The notes: generated by a model from the letters alone, not told the origin. 64,000 bases of DNA from Streptomyces diastatochromogenes (GCA_026913215.1 JAPTYK010000001.1:5394001-5458000); one strand, 5' to 3'. Counted from the stretch's first letter, positions 48,421-58,600 are shown. Made by a program: numbers and translations.

Positions 48421-50037
48421 ATGACCACGGAGAACGCCGAGGGCTCGCGCCTCGACGACAGCTTCCATGTCTTCGACACGACCCTGCGCGACGGAGCGCA
48501 GCGTGAAGGCATCAACCTCACCGTCGCGGACAAGCTGACCATCGCCCGGCACCTCGACGAGTTCGGCGTGGGCTTCATCGAGGGCGGCTGGCCCGGCGCC
48601 AACCCGCGCGACACGGAGTTCTTCGCCCGCGCCCGGCAGGAGATCGCGTTCAAGAACGCGCAGCTCGTCGCCTTCGGCGCCACCCGCCGGGCCGGCGGGA
48701 ACGCCGCCGAGGACCCGCAGGTCAAGGCGCTCCTCGACTCCGGCGCCCCGGTGATCACCCTGGTCGCCAAGTCCCACGACCGGCACGTCGAACTGGCCCT
48801 GCGCACCACCCTCGACGAGAACCTGGAGATGGTCCGCGACACCGTCGCCCACCTGGTCTCCCAGGGGCGCCGCGTCTTCGTCGACTGCGAGCACTTCTTC
48901 GACGGCTACAAGGCGAACCCGGACTACGCCAAGGCCGTCGTCCGCGCCGCCCACGAGGCCGGCGCCGACGTCGTCATCCTCTGCGACACCAACGGCGGCA
49001 TGCTCCCCGCCCAGATCCAGGCCGTCGTCGCCACCGTCCTCGCCGACACCGGCGCCCGCCTCGGCATCCACGCCCAGGACGACACCGGCTGCGCCGTCGC
49101 CAACACCCTCGCCGCCGTCGACGCGGGCGCCACCCACGTCCAGTGCACCGCCAACGGCTACGGCGAGCGGGTCGGCAACGCCAACCTCTTCCCCGTCGTC
49201 GCGGCCCTGGAGCTCAAGTACGGCAAGAGGGTCCTCCCCGAGGGCGCCCTCGCCGAGATGACCCGGATCTCGCACGCCATCGCCGAGGTCGTCAACCTCA
49301 CCCCCTCCACCCACCAGCCGTACGTCGGCGTCTCCGCCTTCGCGCACAAGGCGGGCCTGCACGCCTCCGCGATCAAGGTGGACCCCGACCTCTACCAGCA
49401 CATCGACCCCGAGCTGGTCGGCAACACCATGCGGATGCTGGTCTCCGACATGGCCGGCCGCGCCTCCATCGAGCTCAAGGGCAAGGAGCTCGGCGTCGAC
49501 CTGGGCGGCGACCGCGAGCTCGTCGGCCGGGTCGTCGAGCGGGTCAAGGAGCGCGAGCTCAAGGGCTACACCTACGAGGCCGCCGACGCCTCCTTCGAGC
49601 TGCTGCTCCGCGAGGAGGCCGAGGGCCGGGCCCGCCGCTACTTCCGTACGGAGTCCTGGCGCGCGATCGTCGAGGACCGTCCCGACGGCACCCACGCCAA
49701 CGAGGCGACCGTGAAGCTCTGGGCCAAGGGCGAGCGGATCGTCGCCACCGCCGAGGGCAACGGCCCGGTCAACGCCCTCGACCGGGCGATCCGCACCGGC
49801 CTGGAGCGGATCTACCCGCAGCTCGCCAAGTTCGAGCTGATCGACTACAAGGTCCGCATCCTGGAGGGCCGCCACGGCACCGAGTCCACGACCCGCGTCC
49901 TGATCACCACCAGCGACGGCAACGGCGAGTGGGCCACGGTCGGCGTCGGCGAGAACGTCATCGCCGCCTCCTGGCAGGCCCTGGAGGACGCCTTCACCTA
50001 CGGCCTCCTGCGGGCCGGGATCGACCCCGCCGAATAG
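48421..50037 (+). CDS. cimA: Citramalate synthase
   Basis: A 538-residue member of the isopropylmalate/citramalate synthase family. FDTTLRDGAQREGINLTVADKL at the start and HAQDDTGCAVANTLAAV, with metal-binding His and catalytic residues, are clear; the C-terminal regulatory domain (LEGRHGTESTTRVLITTSDG) is present. Length and EGGWPGANPRD fit the citramalate synthase branch (acetyl-CoA plus pyruvate, feeding isoleucine) rather than LeuA. ATG at 48421. Frame intact. Leader with Ile codons upstream fits an isoleucine role. Confidence 0.93.
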   Translation: MTTENAEGSRLDDSFHVFDTTLRDGAQREGINLTVADKLTIARHLDEFGVGFIEGGWPGANPRDTEFFARARQEIAFKNAQLVAFGATRRAGGNAAEDPQVKALLDSGAPVITLVAKSHDRHVELALRTTLDENLEMVRDTVAHLVSQGRRVFVDCEHFFDGYKANPDYAKAVVRAAHEAGADVVILCDTNGGMLPAQIQAVVATVLADTGARLGIHAQDDTGCAVANTLAAVDAGATHVQCTANGYGERVGNANLFPVVAALELKYGKRVLPEGALAEMTRISHAIAEVVNLTPSTHQPYVGVSAFAHKAGLHASAIKVDPDLYQHIDPELVGNTMRMLVSDMAGRASIELKGKELGVDLGGDRELVGRVVERVKERELKGYTYEAADASFELLLREEAEGRARRYFRTESWRAIVEDRPDGTHANEATVKLWAKGERIVATAEGNGPVNALDRAIRTGLERIYPQLAKFELIDYKVRILEGRHGTESTTRVLITTSDGNGEWATVGVGENVIAASWQALEDAFTYGLLRAGIDPAE

Positions 50038-50079
50038 TCCCATATGTTCGCTTCGGTCCGGTTCAGGTAGCTTCGAACC

Positions 50080-51413
50080 ATGAGGACCAGGGCGATGTCC
50101 ACGGATCGGCCCTCGGCGGGCTGCTCCTGCTCCTGCTGCTGGTCCTGGCGCCCTCGCGAGCGCCAGGGCCACGGGCGTCCGACGCGGCCGCCGCCCTGAA
50201 ACGGGGCCCGGTCCACGTCGACCCGGGCGCCGCCGCCAGCTCTCCACGGCCGACGCGAAGAGCCTCGCGCGGAAGATCGAGGACGCGGGCAAGCCGCTCT
50301 TCGTGGCGGTGCTCCCCGCGAACGCGCAGTTCCCGCCCCAGGGCCTCATCGACAACCTGCGCGCCCAGACCGGCATCGCCGGCCTGTACGCGGTGCGCCT
50401 CGGCGACCGCTTCGACGCGGGCGTCGACCCTCGGTCATGTCCCCGGCCGCCGTGCGCAACCTCGTCGCCTCCGTACGCGCCCCCGGCGTCGGCGCGGCCG
50501 CCGAGCTGAACGACTTCGTCGACCAGGCCCTGCCCGCGATGCGCGGCTCCGCCCCCGCGTCCTGGGCTCCGCCGCCCGGACTCCGGGGTCCCCGTCGCCG
50601 GGCTCGTCGCCCTGGGCGCGGTCGTCGTCGCCGGCGGCGCGGGCGCCTACGCGGTCGTCCGCCGCAACCGGCTCCGCAAGGAGGCCGAGGAGCGCGCCGC
50701 CCTCGACCGGCTCCGGGTCGTCGTCGACGAGGACATCACCGCCTTCGGCGAGGAACTCGAACGCCTCGACTTCCACCCCGCCGAGCCCGGCGCCGACGAC
50801 GCCATGCGCGCCGACTACGAGCGCGCCCTCGACTCGTACGACAGCGCCAAGTCCCGCATGGGCGCGGTCACCCGGCCGCACGAGGTCCGCGCCGTCACCC
50901 AGGCCCTGGAGGACGGCCGCTTCTCCTCGCCGTCCTGGCCGCCCGCCGCGAGTCCCGCCCGCTGCCCGACCGCCGGCCGCCCTGCTTCTTCGACCCCCGC
51001 CACGGCCCTCCACCGCGGACCGCACCTGGGTCCCGCCCGGCGGCTCCGCCCGCGAGGTCCCGGTTTGCGCCGCCGACGCGGCCCGCCTCGACGACGGCCT
51101 CGACCCGCGCCCGCACCGTCGACACCGACGCCGGCCGCCGCCCCTACTGGGAGGCGGGCCCGCCTACGGCCCCTGGGCCGGCGGCTACTTCGGCGGCGGG
51201 ATGCTCCCCGGCCTCCTCGTGGGCACCGTGCTCGGCTCCATGCTCTCCACCCCGGCCTACGCCGCCGAGTACGGCGGCGGGGACTTCGGTGGCTTCCAGG
51301 GCGGCGACTTCAGCGCCGGGGACTTCGGTTCGGGCGACTTCGGCGGCGGGGACTTCGGGGGCGGCGGGGACCTCGGCGGCGGAGGCGGCTTCGACGGCGG
51401 CGGCGGGTTCTGA
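50080..51413 (+). CDS. TPM-domain membrane protein with Gly-Asp-Phe repeat tail (several frameshifts)
   Basis: An exported membrane protein of about 445 residues. Signal or anchor helix (LLLLLLLVLAPS), a TPM-fold external domain (LARKIEDAGKPLFVAVLPANAQ), a second membrane helix (LVALGAVVVAGGAGAYAVV), a charged coiled-coil-like region (KEAEERAALDRLRVVVDEDITAFGEEL in part), and a glycine-rich C-terminus with five or more GDF units (GGDFGG, SAGDFG, SGDFGGG). Frameshifts near 50150, 50245, 50430, 50575 and 50935-51060. TPM proteins are linked to photosystem repair in plants and have unknown roles in bacteria. ATG at 50080. Confidence 0.82.
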
Positions 51414-51423
51414 GGGACTCCGG

Positions 51424-52523
51424 TCAGACCAGCGGCTTCACCGACATCAGCAGGTGGCGGTGGGTGCCGTCCGGGCCGTCGGTGAGGAGGGCGCGCTGGC
51501 CGGGGCCCAGGAGGTGGAAGTGGACCTCGGGGGCCTCCAGGGAGCCGAGGGCGTCCAGGAGGTAGCGCGGGTTGAAGGCGACCGTCAGGGACTCTGAGCC
51601 CGTGAGGGTGGCGGGCAGGCGCTGGGAGGCCACGTCGTCCTCGTATCCCGCCTGGAGGTGGAGCCCGGTGGGGGAGAAGGTCAGCTGGACCGGGCTGTCG
51701 CCCTCCGCGACCACCGCGACCCGCTTGACGGCCTCCGTCAGCGGGGCCGGGTCGGTGACCGCGAGGGCGTGCTCGCCGAGGGCGAAGAGCTTGTCGTGGC
51801 GGGGGAGGCGGCCGTCGAGCAGCCGGGTGGTGGTGCGGGTGCCGCCGCCTCGAAGCCGAGGGAGCCGGAGTCGAGGGCGAGACGGGCCGGGCCCGTGCCG
51901 ACGAGGGAGCGGGCGATCTCGGTGAGGCGGCGGGCCGGGACGACCACGTCGGCGCCCTCCGCGGGGCACCGGCCTCGGGCTTCCACTCCAGGGTGCGGAC
52001 GGCGTACCGGTAGCGGTCGGTGGCGGCCAGCGTCATGGTGCCGCCGTCCAGGGCGAGCCGTATCCCGGTCAGCACCGGCAGCGAGTCGTCGCGGCCCGCC
52101 GCCACGGCGACCTGGCCGACCGCCGCCGCGAAGGCGTCCCCGTCCACGAGCCCCCGCACCTCGGGCAGCGCGGGCGCGGCGGGGTAGTCGTCGAGCGGCA
52201 GCAGGGAGAGGCCGAAGCGGGCGCCGCCCGAGGTCACCGAGAGGCGGGCGCCCTCCACGGCGAGCTCGGTGACGCCCCGGGGGAGCACCTTGCAGATGTC
52301 GAGCAGGCGCCGCCGAGGACCAGCGCCCGGCCGTCGACGGCGGTGTCCGCCTCGACCTCGACGCGGGCCGAGGCCTCGTGGTCGAGGCCCGAGACGCGCA
52401 GCCGGCCGTCCGCCGCCTCCAGGAGCAGCCCGCCGAGGACGGGCAGGGGGAGCGGGCGGGCAGGACGCGCGCGGCCCAGGCCACGGCGTCGGTCAACACG
52501 GCGCTGTCGATGCGGAATTCCAT
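51424..52523 (-). CDS. Second DNA polymerase III beta sliding clamp (frameshifted)
   Basis: A beta-clamp homologue of about 367 residues with three repeated clamp domains: MEFRIDSAVLTDAVAWAARVLPAR, the middle DGDAFAAAVGQVAVAAGRDDSLPVLTGIRL, ATDRYRYAVRTLEW, and FNPRYLLDALGS before the end. The C-terminus reads HLLMSVKPLV instead of the usual MPMRL-like tail that shapes the partner-binding groove. Frameshifts near 51850, 51965, 52310 and 52460. It lies far from any replication gene here, so it is a paralogue of the main dnaN. Streptomyces often carry such a copy; role unknown. Confidence 0.9.
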
Positions 52524-52643
52524 GCCGACGACGCTAGCGGCCGCCACTGACAACGCCGTCTACCTGCGGTTTCGGGTGACTTCGCAGCGGACTTCCGTAA
52601 GCGGGAAGGAAACCGCGCCCATGATCGTTCTTCTCTCCGTCCG

Positions 52644-52694
52644 TGACAGTGATACGTCTGTGACGGTGATACGTCCGTGACGGTGATACGTCCG
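52644..52694. repeat. Three tandem 17-bp repeats
   Basis: TGACAGTGATACGTCTG then two exact copies of TGACGGTGATACGTCCG, head to tail, followed by a decayed fourth (TGAGAGCGACACG). Each unit holds a GACG..CGTC inverted half. They lie between the divergent clamp and serine hydrolase genes and end 29 bases before the latter ATG, so they look like an array of protein-binding sites. Confidence 0.85.
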
Positions 52695-52723
52695 TGAGAG
52701 CGACACGCAGGGGGAGCAGAGCC

Positions 52724-53872
52724 ATGACCGAAGTCCACGGCACGGTGGAGCCCGGATTCGAGTCCGTGCGCGAGGTGTTCGCGGAGATCGCCGCGAACGA
52801 GGCACGGGACGGCGGCGCCCAGCTCGCCGTCCACCACCACGGCCGGCTCGTCGTGGACCTCTGGGGCGGTGACGGCGTCGACGGCGACTCCCTGCTCCCG
52901 CTCTACTCCTCGTCCAAGGGGGCCATGGCCCTGGTCACCGCGCTCCTCGTGCAGGACGGCGTCCTGGACCTGGACCGCACGGTCGCCTCCTGGTGGCCCG
53001 AGTTCGCCGCCGAGGGCAAGGGCGGGCTCACCCTCCGGCAGCTGCTCGCCCACCGCTCGGGCGTGATCGGCGTGGACGGGGGCTTCTCGCTGGAGGAGCT
53101 CGCCGACGACCGCCGGATCGCCGCCCGTCTCGCGGGGCAGCGCCCCTTCTGGGAGCCGGGCACCGGCCACGGCTACCACGCCCTGGTGATCGGGGCCCTC
53201 GTCGGCGAGGTGGTCCGGCGGGCCACCGGCCGGACGATCCAGGAGATCTACGAGGAGCGGGTCCGCGTGCCGTACGGGCTCGACTACTACCTCGGCCTGC
53301 CCGAGGAGCTCGAACCCCGGTTCCGCACGGTCCTGCCGATGCTGCCCACCCCCGCCGAGCAGGAGTTCCTCACGGCGCACCCGATCGCCCCCGACAGCCT
53401 CATGGGCATCGCCTTCAACCTCCACGCCGACCCGCCGTCGGACGATTCGGCCTACGGCAACTCCCGCGCCGTGCGGAGAAGGCCCCGCTCTCCGGCGGCG
53501 GCGTCGGCACCGCGCGCGGCCTCTCCCGGATGTACGCGGCGATGGCGGGCGAGCTCGACGGCCGGCCGCCGCTCCTCGACCCCGGGACCCTGGCCGAGTT
53601 CGCCCGGATCCACTCCGGGGCACCGACCTGGTGACCGGCGGGGACAACGCCTTCGGCCTCGGTTTCGTCCCGCTGGCCACCCGCTACCCCTCGCTCGGCC
53701 CCGGCGCCGTCGGCCACAGCGGGGCCCCGGCTCCCAGGCCTTCGCCGACCCGGCGGCCGGCCTCGCCTACAGCTACGCCCGCCGCCGCTTCGGCTTCATG
53801 TCCGGTCCGGGCGCGCCCGAGAACGCCCGCCTGATCCCGGCGGTCGTCGAGGCGGCGGCCAAGGCCGCCTGA
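52724..53872 (+). CDS. Serine hydrolase, class C beta-lactamase/esterase fold (three frameshifts)
   Basis: A cytoplasmic (no signal) serine hydrolase of about 383 residues of the beta-lactamase/EstB type. The SxxK motif reads YSSSKGAMALV, the Tyr motif is in GTGHGYHALV, and GHSGA near the end replaces the KTG triad. LRQLLAHRSGV is typical of esterase-like members. Frameshifts near 53473, 53625 and 53728. ATG at 52724 follows GGGGGAGCAG. Preceded by the 17-bp repeat array and followed directly by an unrelated 17-18-bp array. Likely an esterase or D-aminopeptidase rather than a resistance enzyme. Confidence 0.88.
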   Translation: MTEVHGTVEPGFESVREVFAEIAANEARDGGAQLAVHHHGRLVVDLWGGDGVDGDSLLPLYSSSKGAMALVTALLVQDGVLDLDRTVASWWPEFAAEGKGGLTLRQLLAHRSGVIGVDGGFSLEELADDRRIAARLAGQRPFWEPGTGHGYHALVIGALVGEVVRRATGRTIQEIYEERVRVPYGLDYYLGLPEELEPRFRTVLPMLPTPAEQEFLTAHPIAPDSLMGIAFNLHADPPSDDSAYGNSRAVRRRPRSPAAASAPRAASPGCTRRWRASSTAGRRSSTPGPWPSSPGSTPGHRPGDRRGQRLRPRFRPAGHPLPLARPRRRRPQRGPGSQAFADPAAGLAYSYARRRFGFMSGPGAPENARLIPAVVEAAAKAA

Positions 53873-54030
53873 CGGGCCGGGCCGCCTGACGAGCTGGGGC
53901 CGCCTGACGAGCTGGGGCCGCCTGACGAGCTGGGGCCGCCTGACGAGCTGGGCCGCCTGACGAGCTGGGCCGCCTGACGAGCCGGGCCGCCTGACGGGCC
54001 GAGGTCGCCTGACGGGCCGAGGTCGCCTGG
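53864..54030. repeat. Tandem minisatellite, nine 17-18-bp units
   Basis: Nine full copies and one partial of GCCGCCTGACGAGCTGG(G), beginning inside the last codons of the serine hydrolase gene. The gene's own AAGGCCGCC-TGA forms the first unit, so every copy carries an in-frame-like stop triplet. Middle units (53881-53968) are nearly identical; the outer ones vary at GAGCT/GGGCC. Unit length alternates between 17 and 18 through a G-run difference. Looks like recent slippage expansion. Confidence 0.9.
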
Positions 54031-54086
54031 CCCCGGCCGGATCGTCCGGCCCCGGCCGGGCCGCGTGCCCGGCCGTCCCGGGAGCC

Positions 54087-54126
54087 GAGCGCCCGCCTTC
54101 CGCTGCTGCGGAGGGCGGGCGCGCTC
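54087..54126. terminator. Hairpin between the serine hydrolase and YceI genes
   Basis: GAGCGCCCGCCTTCCGC (54087) pairs with GCGGAGGGCGGGCGCGCTC (54108) around TGCT, with one or two bulged bases. It can end transcription from both converging genes. Confidence 0.82.
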
Positions 54127-54152
54127 GTGTGTCCGGAGGTTCCCGGAAGGGG

Positions 54153-54764
54153 TCAGGCGGCGTTCTTGATGGCGGAGATGTCGAAGTTCAGCTTGACCTT
54201 GTCGCTGACCATGACGCCACCGGTCTCCAGGGCCGCGTTCCAGGTCAGGCCCCAGGCGGAGCGGAGGATCTCGGCGGAGCCCTCGAAGCCGACGCGCTCG
54301 TTGCCGTAGACGTCCGTGGCGGTGCCGTTGAACTCCAGGTCGATGGAGAGCGGCTTGGTGACGTCCTTGATGGTCAGGTCGCCGGTGACGCGGTACTTGT
54401 CGCCGCCCAGCTGCTCGGCGCTGGTGGAGCGGAAGCTCATCAGCGGGAACTGCTCGGCGTCGAAGAAGTCGCCGCTGCGCAGGTGGCCGTCGCGGTCGGC
54501 GATGCCGGTGTCGACGGAGGCGATCTTGACGTCGATGGAGGCGGTGGAGGCGCCCGGGTTCGAGCCGTCGAGCTTCAGCGAGCCCTCGTGCTCGGCGAAG
54601 GAGCCGCGGACGTTGGTGACCATCGCGTGACGGACGGTGAAGCCGATGCTGCTGTGCGCCGGGTCGATGGTGTACTCGCCGGTCAGGGCGGCCAGGGCCG
54701 GGTCCACCGGGAGGGTGGCGGTGGCGACGGCGGACTCGTTGTTCTTGCGGCTGAAGAGACCCAT
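54153..54764 (-). CDS. YceI-family lipid-binding protein
   Basis: A 203-residue protein of the YceI/polyisoprenoid-binding lipocalin-like family, without signal peptide. The family core starts GEYTIDPAHSSIGFTVRHAMVTNVRGSF and ends with VMVSDKVKLNFDISAIK. ATG at 54764. Frame intact. The promoter carries two TTGAA/TTCAA elements, the type bound by MarR-family repressors, so it may respond to organic or oxidative stress. Family members bind isoprenoids or quinones and can act in stress or secretion; the exact role is unknown. Confidence 0.93.
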   Translation of the reverse strand: MGLFSRKNNESAVATATLPVDPALAALTGEYTIDPAHSSIGFTVRHAMVTNVRGSFAEHEGSLKLDGSNPGASTASIDVKIASVDTGIADRDGHLRSGDFFDAEQFPLMSFRSTSAEQLGGDKYRVTGDLTIKDVTKPLSIDLEFNGTATDVYGNERVGFEGSAEILRSAWGLTWNAALETGGVMVSDKVKLNFDISAIKNAA

Positions 54765-54786
54765 GACGTGCTCCTTGTCGGTGTTT

Positions 54787-54847
54787 GTTGAACCTTCAAC
54801 GAGAACGACTGTAGCCCTATTCCGTTCAACTTTCAACAGATCGGGGA
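54787..54847. promoter_or_regulatory. MarR-like operators before the YceI gene
   Basis: GTTGAA-CC-TTCAAC (54787-54800) is a perfect palindrome, and GTTCAACTTTCAAC (54834-54847) is a tandem TTCAAC variant; they are 47 bases apart and flank the likely promoter. No MarR gene is present nearby, so the regulator acts in trans. The rest of 54848-55016 shows no gene. Confidence 0.65.
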
Positions 54848-55016
54848 GATGTTCACCCGGACGGCGTCACGACGCCACCGACGCCCTCTGGCGGACGCGC
54901 GTAGAACTGCGGCACCATCTCCCTGCGCGACCGGATGCACCGACTCCGCCCGCGCCACCGGCACCACCTGCACAGCCGTCCCCACCCGTCACGGTCACCA
55001 GCAGGAGGCAACCCCC

Positions 55017-55526
55017 GTGAAGATCCGCTCCGTGCTCACCGCGCTCGGCCTCGTCCTCGGCGCCCTGTTCGCCCCCGGATTCGGCGCCCTCTCCACCGCC
55101 ACCGACGCCCACGCGGTCACCAAGATCAGCCACGCCACCGCGACCTCGATGTTCCGGTCCTCCGGAATCACCTGGTCCTCGTCCGGCAACTGCTCGGACC
55201 GCAACAACTCCACCTGTACGTCCTTCGAGCAGCTCAACCTCCCCACCGCCCAGGGCGCCCAGACCCTCAAGAGCGCCAGCGGCTGCGCCCTCAACATCAC
55301 CGGCGGCACCGAGACCGGCCACGCGAGCGGCACCTACTCGCACTGGAACGGCTACAAGCTCGACCTCAGCAAGTACACCTGCATCGGGAGCTACATCAAG
55401 AACACGTTCACCTACATCGGCCTGCGCGGCGACGGCGCCCCGCAGTGGCAGTCCGGCGCGGGCAACGTCTACGCCGACGAGGGCAGTCACTGGGACGTGA
55501 CCTTCTACAACTGCGGCGGCTGCTGA
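55017..55526 (+). CDS. Secreted M15/LAS-type zinc peptidase-like protein
   Basis: A 169-residue secreted protein: signal peptide (VLTALGLVLGALFAPGFGAL, cut near DAHA), then a small domain. The motif SHWNGYKLD is a match to SxHxxGxxxD-like metal sites of LAS/M15 peptidases (His-x6-Asp), and EGSHWDV near the end matches the ExxHW pair. GGTETGHASG precedes the first His. Together these would supply two His, one Asp and the catalytic Glu of a DD- or LD-peptidase. Four Cys residues could form disulfides. GTG at 55017 follows AGGAGG. Likely cell-wall peptide cleavage; inference from motifs. Confidence 0.75.
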   Translation: MKIRSVLTALGLVLGALFAPGFGALSTATDAHAVTKISHATATSMFRSSGITWSSSGNCSDRNNSTCTSFEQLNLPTAQGAQTLKSASGCALNITGGTETGHASGTYSHWNGYKLDLSKYTCIGSYIKNTFTYIGLRGDGAPQWQSGAGNVYADEGSHWDVTFYNCGGC

Positions 55527-55622
55527 GCGACTTGGACTAACCGGAAGGGGTTGTTGGACTGGCGGGGCCGTCCGTGGACGATCTCGTTGACGGTGCTCCG
55601 TCACACAGGCCAACTAGTGCGC

Positions 55623-58600
55623 ATGTCGCACCCATACTCCTCCGCTCCTCCGCGGCGCGGCGGCTGCGCACGGCCTGTGCGCTGGCCGCCGCCACCTCCG
55701 CCGTGCTCGCGCTGGCCGGACCGGCCCGCGCGGGCACGCCCGCCGAGAACCCGCCGCCACCGCCGACGCCCTCATCGGCTCCGACCAGCTCTCCGTCGCC
55801 GTCGCCGAGGACTTCCCCGCGTCCTGTCGTACACCGACCGCGCGAGCGGCGCCCGTCTCCTCGGGAGCACGGCCCCGGTCACGCAGGTCGTGCTCAACGG
55901 CACCGCCCACGCCGTCCAGGCCGAGGGCGCCCCCGTCCTGACCGCGGCCTCCGCCGCGTACACCTCACCTTCCCCGACCTGCCCGGCGTCGAGATCGACG
56001 CCGTCCTGAGCGTCGAGGGCAGGACCACCACCTTCAAGGTCACCGCCGTCCGCGACACCGAGGCCTTCCGCGTCGGCACGATCGACGTCCCCGGCCACGA
56101 CCTCGTCTCCGTCGGCTCCGCGGACCCCGGCGCCGCGACCGCCTTCACCCGGCTGGACCCGGACTCCACCCGTACCGCCGACGTCTTCGCCCAGGTCACC
56201 GACGGCACCGCCGCCGAGGCGAACCCGGTCGGCGCCAGCTACGCGATCGTCAACACCGGCCGGCTGGCCGCCGCCGTCGAGTCCAACTCCAGCTACGACA
56301 AGCCCTCCGGCGCCTCCGCCCGCGACGGCGCCCGCTTCTGGCACCAGGCCCGCAAGAACGGCACCGAGACCCGCGTCGGCGTCTGGTCCGGCCAGTGGAC
56401 CTACCGCGGCGCCGGCGCCCCGCGCCCGAGACCGGCGACGACCTGCCCTGGGCGAAGGTCGTCGTCACCCCCGACGCCAACGCCGACGGAGCCGTCGACT
56501 GGCAGGACGGCGCCGTCGCCTTCCGTACGATCGGCGTCAAGGCCCCCGGCAGCGAGCAGACCCCGAACCGGGTCGTCGCCCACATCCCGTTCAACTTCGC
56601 CTCCCAGGCCACCCACCCCTTCCTGCGCACCCTCGACGACGTCAAGCGGATCTCGCTCGCCACGGACGGACTCGGCCAGTTCGCCCTGCTCAAGGGGTAC
56701 GCCTCCGAGGGCCACGACTCCGCCCACCCCGACTACGGCGGCAACTACAACAAGCGCGCCGGCGGCCTCGCCGACCTCAACACCCTCCTGCGCGAGGGCA
56801 AGAAGTGGGGCGCGGGCTTCGGCGTCCACGTGAACGCCACCGAGTCGTACCCCGAGGCCCACAACTTCAGCGAGACCCTCGTCGACAAGACCAAGCCCGG
56901 CTGGAACTGGCTGGGCCAGAGCTACTACATCGACCAGCGCCGGGACATCAACAGCGGCGACCTCGCCCGCCGCTTCCAGCAGCTGCGCGACGAGACCGAC
57001 CCCAACCTGTCGATGCTGTACATCGACGTCTACTACACGCACGGCTGGATCGCCGACAAGACGATGCAGGCCGTCCGGGCGCAGGGCTGGAACGTCGCCA
57101 CCGAGTGGGCCGACAAGTTCGAGCGGGCCTCCCTCTGGTCCCACTGGGCCAACGACCTCGACTACGGCGGCGCCACCAACAAGGGCCTCAACTCGAAGAT
57201 CATCCGCTTCATCCGCAACAGCGAGAAGGACGTCTGGAACAACGACCCGGTCCTCGGCCAGACCGCCCTGGTCGACTTCGAGGGCTGGACCGGCGAGACC
57301 GACTGGAACGCCTTCTCCGCCAACATCTGGCAGCGCGACCTGCCCGCCAAGTACCTCCAGCAGCAGAGGATCACCCGCTGGAACGGCGACGACATCACCT
57401 TCACCGGCGGCCTCCGCGGCACCGTCGAGAACGGCCGCCGCACCTTCTACGACAACGGCCGCAAGGTCCTCGACGGCGACAGCTACCTGCTCCCCTGGGA
57501 CGGCGGCAAGAAGCTCTACCACTACAGCAGGACGGGCGGGAAGAGCAGCTGGGCCGTCTCCGGCGCCACGCGCGCGTACACCGTGTACAAGCTCACCGAC
57601 AACGGGCGCGTGAAGACCGCCACCGTGCGCCCCTCCGGCGGGCGGATCACCCTCGACGCCGCCGCCGGACAGCCCTACGTCCTCTACCCCGACAGCGCCC
57701 CGCGCAGCCCGCCCCGCAGTGGGGCCAGGGCACCCGGTGAAGGACCCCGGCTTCAACGACGCCAAGCTCGGCGCCTGGACCAAGGCCGGCACCGTCGCCC
57801 GTGACACCGACGGCCAGGGCCGCAACAGCGCCGAGCTCTCCGGCACCGCCACCGCCTCGGTCCGCCAGCGGATCACCGGCCTCACCCCCGGCGCGCGGTA
57901 CACCGCCTCCGCGCTCATCGAGGTCGAACCCGGCAAGACCCGGCCCACCACCCTCTCCGCCGGCGGCGCCTCCGTCACCGTCGAGCGCTCCCCTGGAGAA
58001 CCGGGTCGCCGCCTCCGACTGGAACGGCACCCGCCTCCAGCGCGCCAAGGTCACCTTCACCGCCCCCGCCGACGGCTCCGCCCCGCTGCGGATCGAGGCC
58101 GCGAGCGGCAGCCCGGCGACCGTCCGCGTCGACGACGTCCGGATCGTCGCCAACGACCCGGCGACCAAGCCCGGCACGGTCGCGTACGAGGACTTCGAGG
58201 CCGTCGACCAGGGCTGGGGCCCCTTCCTCAAGGGCGACGCCGGCGGCACCACCGACCCGCGCACCCACATCGCCCAGCCGCACGCCCCGTACACCCGGGC
58301 CGGCTGGAACGGAAAGCTGATCGACGACGTCATCGGCGGCGCCGAGAGCCTCAAGTCCCACGACGAGAACAGCGGACTCGTCTACCGGACCGCGCCCTGG
58401 ACCGTCCCGATGAAGGACGGCCACAGCTACCGCGTCGCGTACGACTACCAGTCCAGCCACGCGGGCGCGTACGAGTGGGTCACCGGCTACGACCGCACGA
58501 CCGGCGACGGACCGGCCGTCGAGACCCGCCGCACCCCGATCGGACAGCAGCGGACCACCGGCCACTTCACCGAGACCGTCACCGCCGGCTGCGGCGACAC

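Noticed and set aside
52724..53872. A beta-lactamase resistance gene
   Set aside because: There is no export signal and no KTG triad; the motifs fit esterase-like members of the family.
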